64,000 bases of DNA from Streptomyces caniscabiei (GTDB taxonomy: Bacteria > Actinomycetota > Actinomycetes > Streptomycetales > Streptomycetaceae), in contig NZ_JABXWI010000003.1 of assembly GCF_014930365.1 (NCBI RefSeq), positions 248,001 through 312,000 on the forward strand. The letters run 5' to 3'. Of the stretch, positions 57,429 through 64,000 are shown in pieces. The stretch's first letter is position 1; every line of letters begins with the position of its first letter. The position numbers and the translations under genes were made by a program. The notes under the pieces were generated by a model. That model was not told the DNA's origin, did not search any database, and was given only the letters and a program-made list of their open reading frames with translations.

Positions 57429-57983
57429 CTACGTCCAGGACGGATCGGTCAAGGGAAACCCTCCGCTCTCGTGCGAAGCCGTCGGAGGGGCGGGCTCGGC
57501 GGTTTCCCGGCCCTCCGACGGCAGTTCTGCCCAGACGACGCGACCGGACCGTTGTGGGGTGTCGCGCACCCCCCAGTCGCTGCTGAGCATGCCGACCAGC
57601 ATGAGCCCACGCCCGTTCTGGTCGTCGGGGCCCGGACGACGCCGGGCTGGCTGTGCGTGACCGCTGTTCTGGTCCTCCACCTCGATGCGCAGCCGGCTGC
57701 CGGTGAAGTGCAGCCGGCACACGATCCAACTGCTGTCCGTGTGGGTCAGCGCGTTGGTGAACAGCTCGGACGTGATCAGGAGCGCGTCCTCGAGGGTCTC
57801 CGGACGCACCTCCCACTCGCCGAGCAGTTCGCGCACGGTTCTGCGTGCCTCGCCCGCCGAGGCGGGCACCGCGGGCAGTCCGAAGACTCCCGCTCTGTGG
57901 GGTTCGTACACCTCTGCGCCAAGGGGTGGGTACATGGTCGGGGCTAACCGGTCCGGGGACTGGGGGAGGGTGGGCGGAGCCAT
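57429..57983 (-). CDS. Anti-sigma-factor-like ATP-binding protein with a TTA codon
   Basis: A 184-residue RsbW-like HATPase protein: LLITSELFTNALTHT (N-box), EVEDQNSG (G1) and NGRGLMLVGML (G2). Such proteins in Streptomyces pair with XRE and DUF397 genes, which diverge from it here. ATG 57983 has GAAAGGC upstream. Codon 13 (57945-57947) is TTA, so translation should depend on bldA; a start at ATG 57935 would avoid it but has no ribosome site. Confidence 0.85.
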   Translation of the reverse strand: MAPPTLPQSPDRLAPTMYPPLGAEVYEPHRAGVFGLPAVPASAGEARRTVRELLGEWEVRPETLEDALLITSELFTNALTHTDSSWIVCRLHFTGSRLRIEVEDQNSGHAQPARRRPGPDDQNGRGLMLVGMLSSDWGVRDTPQRSGRVVWAELPSEGRETAEPAPPTASHESGGFPLTDPSWT

Positions 57984-58364
57984 CGCCGTATGCCTTTCGT
58001 TGGCCCTTCGCACCGGTGGGGTGCCGGTGCCACGGCCGCCTCGCCGCTCGCCGCGAGCTCTGGCAACTCGCGCCGGACAGCGCTCAGTTGCGGCCACATC
58101 TCCCCCAACCTGGCCGCGCGGCTCCGGTGTTCGCCGGAACCGTGACGGTACGACCACTGTGGCATCCGCGAACAACACCTCGCAACCAGCAAGTTGAAAT
58201 TTGCAATTTGTGGGTCGCATGCTGCCCCCGTTCGAGCCAAGATCGTGTCAGACTGCGCTCTCGAAGCGACTCGCACAACAACGCGCATTCTGTGAACGAA
58301 AGCGCTCAGGACCCGTAATCCAGTTCGACATGACCTCTGTGGCTCGGCGTGAGGGGTGGTGGGC
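57984..58364. other. Divergent region between the ATPase and XRE genes
   Basis: About 380 bp without a gene. GC content drops at 58180-58210, where GCAAGTTGAAATTTGCAATT occurs. This should hold both promoters. Confidence 0.6.
58182..58210. promoter_or_regulatory. Candidate XRE-regulator site
   Basis: CAGCAAGTTGAAATTTGCAA, with an imperfect inverted repeat AAATT-TGC-AATTT inside, stands in the divergent region. A related sequence on the other strand, around 59513-59531 (GAAACTTTCAACCTGCTTGC), precedes the methyltransferase. Both share GTTGAAA. Confidence 0.4.
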
Positions 58365-59240
58365 GTGACCGCGGAAACGGACTGGGGCGGCGCCCCCTCC
58401 GTACTGCGCATGATCCTCGGCAGACAGCTGGAGGAGTTGCGCACCCGCGCCGGGCTGACGTTCGAGCAGGCGGGCGAGGCGATCGGTGTCAGCCATTCCA
58501 CGATCCGCCGCCTGGAGGCCGCCAAGGTCGCCCGGTTGCGGCTGCCGGATGTCGAGAAACTGCTCCAGGTCTACGGCGTACGGGACCAGCAGGAGATCGA
58601 GACCTTCCTGAAGTCGGTCCGCGAGGCCAACAAGCGTGGCTGGTGGCACACCTACCGCGACGTCCTGCCCGACTGGTTCGCCGCCTACCTCAGCCTGGAA
58701 CAGGCGGCGCTCCAGATCCGCGCGTACGAGGCGCAGTTCGTGCACGGCCTGCTCCAGACCGAGGAGTACGCCCGTGCCCTGCTCGGTGCCGGCAACCCGC
58801 ACGCGGCGGCGGAGGACACCGAGCGGCGGGTGGCGCTGCGGATGCGCCGCCAGGAACTCCTCACCCGCCCCGCGCCGCCCCGGCTGTGGGTGGTGATGGA
58901 CGAGACGGTGCTCAGATGGCCGGTCGGCGGACCGGACGTGATGCGCGCCCAGGTCGACCATCTGATCGAGCTGAACCGGCTGCCGCATGTCACGGTCCAG
59001 ATCATGCCGTTCCAGAACGGCCCGCATCCGGCGATGCGGGCCGGCGCGTTCCACCTCTTCCGGTTCAGGGCCCCCGAGCTGCCCGACATCGTCTACCTCA
59101 GCGGTCTGGTGGGCGCGGTGTACCTCGACAAGCAGGACGACGTCGTCGTCTACCGCGAGGCCCTGGACCGGCTGGGCGCCCAGTCGGCGCCCGCCCGCAA
59201 GACCGAGGCCCTCCTCGGCGCGCTACGCAAGGAGCTCTGA
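58365..59240 (+). CDS. XRE family regulator with DUF5753
   Basis: A 291-residue regulator: N-terminal HTH (LRTRAGLTFEQAGEAIGVSHSTIRRLE) and a long C-terminal DUF5753 region (WFAAYLSLEQAALQIRAYEAQ, then QTEEYARAL and TVQIMPFQNG). This is the usual partner of DUF397 proteins and anti-sigma-like ATPases in Streptomyces. GTG 58365 has GAGGGG eight bases upstream; GTG 58356 is possible. The DUF397 gene starts two bases after its stop. Confidence 0.92.
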   Translation: MTAETDWGGAPSVLRMILGRQLEELRTRAGLTFEQAGEAIGVSHSTIRRLEAAKVARLRLPDVEKLLQVYGVRDQQEIETFLKSVREANKRGWWHTYRDVLPDWFAAYLSLEQAALQIRAYEAQFVHGLLQTEEYARALLGAGNPHAAAEDTERRVALRMRRQELLTRPAPPRLWVVMDETVLRWPVGGPDVMRAQVDHLIELNRLPHVTVQIMPFQNGPHPAMRAGAFHLFRFRAPELPDIVYLSGLVGAVYLDKQDDVVVYREALDRLGAQSAPARKTEALLGALRKEL

Positions 59241-59241
59241 C

Positions 59242-59514
59242 GTGCACCACCGCATATCCAAGGCAACGACCCACGGAGTACACAACGACGTCCGCAACGG
59301 CATGCCCGCCCGCGATCTCGGCGCCCAGGACTGGCACCGGCCGTGGAGCGACGACGCGGGCGGCGCCTGCGTCGAGGTGAAGAAGCTCGCCGACGGCCGG
59401 GTCGCCGTACGCCAGTCGACCGACCCGGACGGCCCCGCGCTGCTCTTCACCCCCCGCGAGATGACCACCTTCCTGGCCGGCGTGAAGGCGGGCGAGGCCG
59501 ACTTTCTGCTCTGA
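59242..59514 (+). CDS. DUF397 domain protein
   Basis: A 90-residue protein with the DUF397 pattern: ARDLGAQDWHRPWSDDAGGACVEVKKL, VAVRQSTDPDGPALLFTPREM and FLAGVKAGE. Such small proteins often act with the adjacent XRE regulator, possibly as antagonist or toxin/antitoxin-like partner. A GTG start at 59242 lies next to the XRE stop; an internal start is possible. Confidence 0.88.
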   Translation: MHHRISKATTHGVHNDVRNGMPARDLGAQDWHRPWSDDAGGACVEVKKLADGRVAVRQSTDPDGPALLFTPREMTTFLAGVKAGEADFLL

Positions 59515-59650
59515 AACTTTCAACCTGCTTGCTGCCACGCCTCGTTGACGCACCACCTGTTTGCGGATCCGGGGGTTCTCGTCGCTTGCCGAACCCCCGG
59601 CCCCTGCCCGATCGTGCACCTGACAGAACGACTTGATGGGAGGGACGGCG

Positions 59651-60466
59651 TTGCCCGACAACGGATGGCCGGCCGACCGGATCGACACCGAGCACGCGCA
59701 CTCCGCGCGTATCTACGACTACATCCTCGGCGGCAAGGACTACTACCCGGCCGACAAGGAGGCCGGTGACGCGATGGCGCACGAGTGGCCGGCGCTGCCG
59801 GTCCACATGCGCGCCAACCGCGACTGGATGAACCGCGCGGTGCGCTGGCTCGCCGAGAAGGCGGGCATGCGCCAGTTCCTCGACATCGGAACCGGCATCC
59901 CCACCTCCCCCAACCTCCACGAGATAGCCCAGTCGGTGGCCCCCGAGTCCCGGGTCGTCTACGTGGACAACGACCCGATCGTCCTCACCCTGTCGCAGGG
60001 ACTACTGGCCAGCACCCCCGAGGGCAGGACCGCGTACATCGAGGCGGACTTCCAGGACCCGGAGACCGTCCTCGGCTCCCCCGAGTTCCGGGACACCCTC
60101 GACCTGAGCGAGCCGGTCGCGCTCACCGTGATCGCGATCGTCCACTTCGTGCTGGACGAGGACGACGCGGTCGGCATCGTCCGCCGGCTCCTCGAACCCC
60201 TCCCCTCGGGCAGCTATCTGGCGATGACCATCGGCACCGCCGAGTTCGCCCCCGAGGAGGTGGGCCGGGTCGCCCGCGAGTACGCGGCCCGCGACATGCC
60301 GATGCGGCTGCGCACCATCGACGAGGCCCACGAGTTCTTCGAGGGCCTGGAACTCGTCGAGCCGGGCATCGTCCAGGTCCACAAGTGGCACCCGGACGGC
60401 ACGGGCGAGCAGGACATCCGGGACGAGGACATCGCGATGTACGGGGCGATCGCCCGCAAGCCGTGA
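59651..60466 (+). CDS. SAM-dependent methyltransferase (DUF574 type)
   Basis: A 271-residue methyltransferase of the actinobacterial family with a SAM fold: GWPADRIDTEHAHSARIYDY, YILGGKDYYPADKEAG, FLDIGTGIPTSPNLHE (SAM-binding) and VVYVDNDPIVL. The start is TTG 59651, with GGGAGGG six bases upstream; ATG 59636 would be too near that site. The family is common near XRE/DUF397 genes in Streptomyces; the substrate is unknown. Confidence 0.9.
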   Translation: MPDNGWPADRIDTEHAHSARIYDYILGGKDYYPADKEAGDAMAHEWPALPVHMRANRDWMNRAVRWLAEKAGMRQFLDIGTGIPTSPNLHEIAQSVAPESRVVYVDNDPIVLTLSQGLLASTPEGRTAYIEADFQDPETVLGSPEFRDTLDLSEPVALTVIAIVHFVLDEDDAVGIVRRLLEPLPSGSYLAMTIGTAEFAPEEVGRVAREYAARDMPMRLRTIDEAHEFFEGLELVEPGIVQVHKWHPDGTGEQDIRDEDIAMYGAIARKP

Positions 60467-60471
60467 GGCCG

Positions 60472-60512
60472 GAGGGCGCGTTCTTCGGCCCCCGGGCCGG
60501 GGGCGCGCCCTC
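60472..60512. terminator. Hairpin between methyltransferase and LacI genes
   Basis: GAGGGCGCG (60472-60480) and CGCGCCCTC (60504-60512) enclose a second hairpin GCCCCCG-GGC-CGGGGGC, between convergent genes. Confidence 0.75.
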
Positions 60513-60589
60513 TTCCGCGCGCACGCCGACCGCACGGCCGTACGCCCTCGGGGTCGCGGACCGGCGCCCGGCGTCGCAGCGTTCGGCGG

Positions 60590-61684
60590 TTACCGTGCCG
60601 CGCCCGTGCTGTTCCGGACGATCAGCTCGACCGGGATGACGGGGTCCCTCTCCAGCGCCTCGCCGGCGTCCTCCGGGTCGTCCAGCTGCGTCAGCAGCAG
60701 CCGCAGCGCCCGTCTGCCGATCTCGGGGAAGTCCGTACGGATCGTCGTCAGCGGCGGCAGCAGATGCGCGGCCTCCGGGATGTCGTCGTAGCCGACCACG
60801 CTCACGTCGTCCGGCACCCGGCGGCCCGCCTCGTGCAGGGCGCGCAGCAGGCCTAGCGCCATCTGGTCGTTGGAGACGAACACGGCGGTGACCTCCGGGC
60901 GGGCCGCCAGCCGCCGGCCCAGCGCGTAGCCGGAGTCGGCGCTCCAGTCCCCCACCAGCGGTTCGTGGACGCGGGCGCCGGCCTCCCGCAGGGTCTCGCG
61001 CCAGCTCGCGGCGCGCATGTCGGCGGAGGTCCAGCCGGTGGGGCCCGCGATGTGCCAGACGGTGGGGTGGCCGAGGTCCAGCAGATGACCGGTCGCCAGC
61101 CGGGCGCCCGCCGTGAAGTCCGAGGAGACCACGGGGGTGCCGTCGCCGAGGCCGTTGTCCAGCATCACCAGCGGGGTGTCCGGGCGGGCGCCCGCGAGCG
61201 CGGTGGCGACGGGGCGCTGGGGGGCGATGGCGATGATCCCGTCCGCGCCCTCGGCCGAGAGCCGGTCCACCGCCTGGACGACGGTGTCCCGGTCGGCCGT
61301 GTCGAGAGCGATGGAGCTGACGAGGTAACCCGCCGTCTGGGCGGCCGTGTTGATCGCGGTCAGGGTGGAGGCGGGGCCGTAGCGGGCCGCGTCGAAGGAG
61401 ATCACGCCGAGCATCCGGGTGCGGCCGCTGGCCAGGGAGCGGGCGCTGCGGCTGGGGCGGTAGCCGAGCGTGCGCATGGCCTCCAGGACGGCCTCACGGG
61501 TCTCCGCCCGGACCGCCGGGTGGTCGTTGAGGACGCGGGAGACGGTCTGCTTGGAGACACCGGCGAGGTGGGCGACGTCCGCCATCACCGGGCGGGAGCC
61601 GGCGAAGTTGCGTCGGCTGCGGGTGCGGGCGGCTCCGCCGGGCTCACGACCGGCCGCGCCGCCGGCCGTGGTGCCTCGTGACAT
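60590..61684 (-). CDS. LacI family transcriptional regulator
   Basis: A 364-residue repressor: HTH at about 31-55 (MADVAHLAGVSKQTVSRVLNDH) with the hinge RPSRSARSLASGRT, then a periplasmic-binding-like effector domain (LGVISFDAARYGP to the end). The extra N-terminal 30 residues are Gly/Arg-rich. ATG 61684 has AAGGA upstream. It is 370 bp downstream of the GH35 gene on the same strand and is the likely regulator of it. Confidence 0.92.
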   Translation of the reverse strand: MSRGTTAGGAAGREPGGAARTRSRRNFAGSRPVMADVAHLAGVSKQTVSRVLNDHPAVRAETREAVLEAMRTLGYRPSRSARSLASGRTRMLGVISFDAARYGPASTLTAINTAAQTAGYLVSSIALDTADRDTVVQAVDRLSAEGADGIIAIAPQRPVATALAGARPDTPLVMLDNGLGDGTPVVSSDFTAGARLATGHLLDLGHPTVWHIAGPTGWTSADMRAASWRETLREAGARVHEPLVGDWSADSGYALGRRLAARPEVTAVFVSNDQMALGLLRALHEAGRRVPDDVSVVGYDDIPEAAHLLPPLTTIRTDFPEIGRRALRLLLTQLDDPEDAGEALERDPVIPVELIVRNSTGAAR

Positions 61685-61864
61685 GCGGCATCCTTTTCGA
61701 CGGGGTTCGGGGTAGGTGGTGCGGGGGGTGTGGTGCGTCGGCCCGGGGCCACAGGATAGGTCCGGCCTTTCCTCGCCCCCGCCGCCCCTGCCCGTCCCTC
61801 CCCCAGGGGCTGCGCCCCTTCGACCCCGCTCGGTCGTCTGTCGGCTGCGGGTGAGTGGGGCTTC

Positions 61865-61886
61865 TCGCGCAGTTCCCCGCGCCCCT
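61865..61886 (+). repeat. Dispersed intergenic repeat, copy 5
   Basis: An exact copy of the 22-bp core; it forms the left inner arm of the nested inverted repeat. Confidence 0.85.
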
Positions 61887-61939
61887 GAAGGGCCTACGGC
61901 CCTTTCGGGCCGAAAAAGCAGGGCGCAGCCCGCTTTTTC

Positions 61940-61961
61940 AGGGGCGCGGGGAACTGCGCGA
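61940..61961 (-). repeat. Dispersed intergenic repeat, copy 6
   Basis: An exact reverse-oriented copy of the 22-bp core; it forms the right inner arm of the nested inverted repeat, 53 bp from copy 5. Confidence 0.85.
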
Positions 61962-62054
61962 CCAGCCCCCACCGGACGGACGCCTGGGGGGCGAAGGGGC
62001 GCAGCCCCTGGGGGACGGGAAGGGTAGGGGCGGCGGGGGCGAGGAGGCGTGGGG

Positions 62055-64000
62055 TCAGCCTGGGCGGAGGGGCCAGGATCGGACCGTGGCGCACTCCGCG
62101 CGACGCAGCTCCGCCGGGATCGCCGCGTCATCCACCCGGCCGGGCACATACACCGGCGCCCCGGCCGCGAGCGGCAGCACCCGCACCCTCAGCTCGCCCG
62201 CCGGCAACCGGTCGAGCCCGATCTCCCACACCCGCCCCGAGAAGAACTGATCGGCGACCAGACGCTCCCCCACATACGCACGGGCCACGTCACCGGTCCA
62301 GTGCAGCCGCAGCAGGGTGCCGGGAGGCGGGTCGGCCGGCAGGGCGACGCCGTACTCCGCGGCCGCCGCGTCGAAGTACCCGTCGGCCGGAACGCTCGCG
62401 CGGCCCATGGCGCCCGTGGTGACCGGAGGCGCCTCGCCCGCGGGCCGGGCCAGGGTGACCGGCAGCACGCCCCCGGAGCCGCCGCCGTCCCCCGGCCGTA
62501 CGTCGTCGTCCTCGGCGACCAGCGTGTAGCGGACGAACACCCCGTCCTCCGTCTCCTTCACCGTCGCCCCGGTCACGACCGGAGCGCGGCCCGGGGCGGG
62601 CAGGACGGCGAGCGACGGTGCGTCGGCCGCGCTGTGGATGCGTACCTCGTCGGCGTGGGCGTCGAAGACGACCCCGCCGTCCGCCGACAGGATCAGCCGC
62701 TCGGCGCCCCAGGCGGGCCCCCGGTAGGCGCCGCGGGCCGTCGCCGCGTCCAGGACCAGCAGGCCGACCCGGTGACCGTCGGCGGTGTCGACCTCCACCA
62801 GGGCGTCCGTGCCGGGGCGCAGCGCCGTGACCAGGGCGCGGTCACCGGTCGTCGTGACCTCCGCGTCCGACGGCGCGGACACGGTCGTCACGGTGCGCAG
62901 GTCGAGGGCGAGTTCGGGGGCGATGCCGTCGGTCGCGGTCAGGACCAGGATGGTCCGGCCACGGCCGTCGTCGACCGTGCAGAGGGGCTGCGCGGTGGCC
63001 CAGTCGAGCCGCAGCCCGGCCACCTCCAGCCGCAACGGCCAGCAGAAATAGGCCCCTTGGGGAATCGTGACGGGCGCGCTCGGCAACGACAGCACCGGCC
63101 CGTCCCCGGGGAACTCCACCTCGAACGAGGTGCCCGGTCGGTCCGGCAGCGGCTCGTGCGGCTGGTGGTTGTTGACGAAGAGGAAGCCCGAGCGGTCGTC
63201 GGCGCGGACCGCCCAGCGCAGGGTCTCCCGGTCGTCCTGGCCCGTCGGCAGCAGCTCGGGCAGGACGGACTCCATCGGGGCGATCAGCCCGCCGAAGTCA
63301 GCCAACAGCAGGTGCTGGAGGCGGAGTTCGTCGTAGGACGGGCGGTACTGGCCGTACTCGCCGAGGGGGGCCTGGAAGTCGTAGGTGAGGCGGGGGAGGT
63401 CGTTGGGGTAGCCGGTGGCGTGGGACTCCTGGAGGGGGGTGAGGTCGCCCGGCGGGTTGGTGCCGCCGTGGTACATGTAGTAGCCCTGCCAGACCGAACC
63501 GCAGCCGATCTTGGTGAGGCCGAGGGCGCCGACGTCGGCGGCGTCGACGCGCGGCCTCCGGTGGTACGCCACCGCCATGCCGCCGCCCAACTCGCAGGTG
63601 GCCCAGGGGAATCGGCCCGAGAGTTCCTCCGCATCGCCGCCGTACGCGGCGGTCGGACGGAGGTCCGCGCCGATGCCCTCGTCGTCCCGCTGGTGGGTGA
63701 AGAAGAAGTGCTTGCGGCAGGTGTCCGGCCAGCCGCCGTCCGCCTCGGTCCAGAAGGCGTCGGTGTAGCCGCCGTAGAGCGGCAGCAGTTCGTCCGGCGG
63801 CAGCCGCACCCCGCCCCAGGCGGTCGACGTCCACAGCGGTGCCGACAGGCCCGCCTCCTGGGCCATGCGCTTCAGGGTGAGCAGATGGTCCGGCTGGTCG
63901 TACAGCTCGTTCTCGATCTGGATCGCGACGATCGGGCCGCCCTCGGCGCGGCCCAGCCCCCGGAGCTGCTCGGCGATCGCGGCGTACCAGCGCCGTACCG
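62055..64000 (-). CDS. GH35 beta-galactosidase (5' end beyond the window)
   Basis: The last 647 codons of a glycoside hydrolase family 35 protein; the start lies outside the window. The frame stays open to the right edge. The acid/base region is GGPIVAIQIENELYDQ (Glu in NELY). TCELGGGMAVAYHRR is a candidate for the nucleophile region, and MYHGGTNPPGDLTPLQES with LTYDFQAPLGEYGQ are typical of the GH35 barrel end. The remainder forms beta-sandwich domains. It removes terminal beta-galactose from oligosaccharides and is probably controlled by the downstream LacI-type regulator. No signal peptide can be assessed here. Confidence 0.9.
   Translation of the reverse strand, partial: VRRWYAAIAEQLRGLGRAEGGPIVAIQIENELYDQPDHLLTLKRMAQEAGLSAPLWTSTAWGGVRLPPDELLPLYGGYTDAFWTEADGGWPDTCRKHFFFTHQRDDEGIGADLRPTAAYGGDAEELSGRFPWATCELGGGMAVAYHRRPRVDAADVGALGLTKIGCGSVWQGYYMYHGGTNPPGDLTPLQESHATGYPNDLPRLTYDFQAPLGEYGQYRPSYDELRLQHLLLADFGGLIAPMESVLPELLPTGQDDRETLRWAVRADDRSGFLFVNNHQPHEPLPDRPGTSFEVEFPGDGPVLSLPSAPVTIPQGAYFCWPLRLEVAGLRLDWATAQPLCTVDDGRGRTILVLTATDGIAPELALDLRTVTTVSAPSDAEVTTTGDRALVTALRPGTDALVEVDTADGHRVGLLVLDAATARGAYRGPAWGAERLILSADGGVVFDAHADEVRIHSAADAPSLAVLPAPGRAPVVTGATVKETEDGVFVRYTLVAEDDDVRPGDGGGSGGVLPVTLARPAGEAPPVTTGAMGRASVPADGYFDAAAAEYGVALPADPPPGTLLRLHWTGDVARAYVGERLVADQFFSGRVWEIGLDRLPAGELRVRVLPLAAGAPVYVPGRVDDAAIPAELRRAECATVRSWPLRPG

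Larger units (their letters stand above)
61769..62044. repeat. Large nested inverted repeat
   Basis: Outer arms of about 58 bp (61769-61826 and 61986-62044) are imperfect reverse complements; the shared centre is CAGGGGCTGCGCCCCTTCG. Inside are arms of 32 bp (61857-61888 and 61938-61969), then small hairpins around 61886-61940 with AAAAAGC and GCTTTTT ends. Confidence 0.85.
61685..62054. other. 370-bp region between GH35 and lacI-type genes, occupied by nested repeats
   Basis: No gene. Most of the region is a large nested inverted repeat (61769-62044) which includes two opposite copies of the dispersed 22-bp element. The remaining 61685-61768 should hold the LacI-type gene's promoter. Confidence 0.7.

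Noticed and set aside
61769..62044. Insertion sequence or transposon
   Set aside because: The inverted repeats enclose no transposase gene, and no target-site duplication is evident.

Overview
The window is high-GC actinobacterial DNA, almost certainly from a Streptomyces chromosome. It carries a two-domain geosmin synthase, several conservons (CvnA-B-C-D signalling operons), a subtilisin-inhibitor-family protein, a SAV2148-type HEPN protein, an ATPase/XRE/DUF397 trio, a DUF6230-DUF6114 pair, rare TTA (bldA-dependent) codons, and copies of a short intergenic repeat common in Streptomyces. I cannot name the species. I saw no integrase, insertion sequence, CRISPR array, tRNA or rRNA.

Layout. 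1-12.8 kb holds housekeeping and transport genes: a DUF1697 fragment, an MMPL exporter, a CDP-alcohol phosphatidyltransferase, an OleD-like macrolide glycosyltransferase with a 19-bp palindrome at its start, a small secreted protein, a sugar ABC importer without its own ATPase, an aminoglycoside-phosphotransferase-fold kinase, a GNAT acetyltransferase overlapping a DnaQ-like exonuclease, and the SAV2148 HEPN protein. 13.1-23.7 kb carries the alpha-glucan to trehalose route (glgX, treY, treZ). It is interrupted by two paralogous M14 carboxypeptidase-like genes, an SSI-family inhibitor translationally coupled to one of them, and a DUF1707-FHA protein. 23.8-32 kb has a kinase-fold protein that lacks catalytic residues, an M24 aminopeptidase, a metallophosphoesterase with an unusual repeated upstream sequence, a PDZ membrane protein, a LysR/class-I amidotransferase divergent pair and geoA. 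32-40.6 kb contains a decayed penicillin-binding-protein gene, an ARMT1-type phosphatase, a subtilase with a P-domain, a membrane-anchored AA10 LPMO, a secreted protein and DUF6230-DUF6114.

41-56.3 kb is a signalling region with three conservon-type clusters. The first (minus strand) is cvnA-B-C-D followed by an EXXR-less CYP157-like P450; a second, convergent P450 lies beside it. The second (plus strand) is cvnA-B-C-D plus a GAF protein. The third is reduced: it has only a cvnA-tail fragment, cvnB and cvnD. An AraC-type regulator with a TTA codon lies between the first two, and cvnC of the second also has a TTA codon. 56.3-64 kb has a PfkB sugar kinase, an anti-sigma-type ATPase (TTA codon) divergent from XRE/DUF397, a DUF574-type methyltransferase, a LacI regulator and a GH35 beta-galactosidase cut by the window end. 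The last two are separated by a large nested inverted repeat.

All product names come from reading motifs and recalling families. No database search or alignment program was run.
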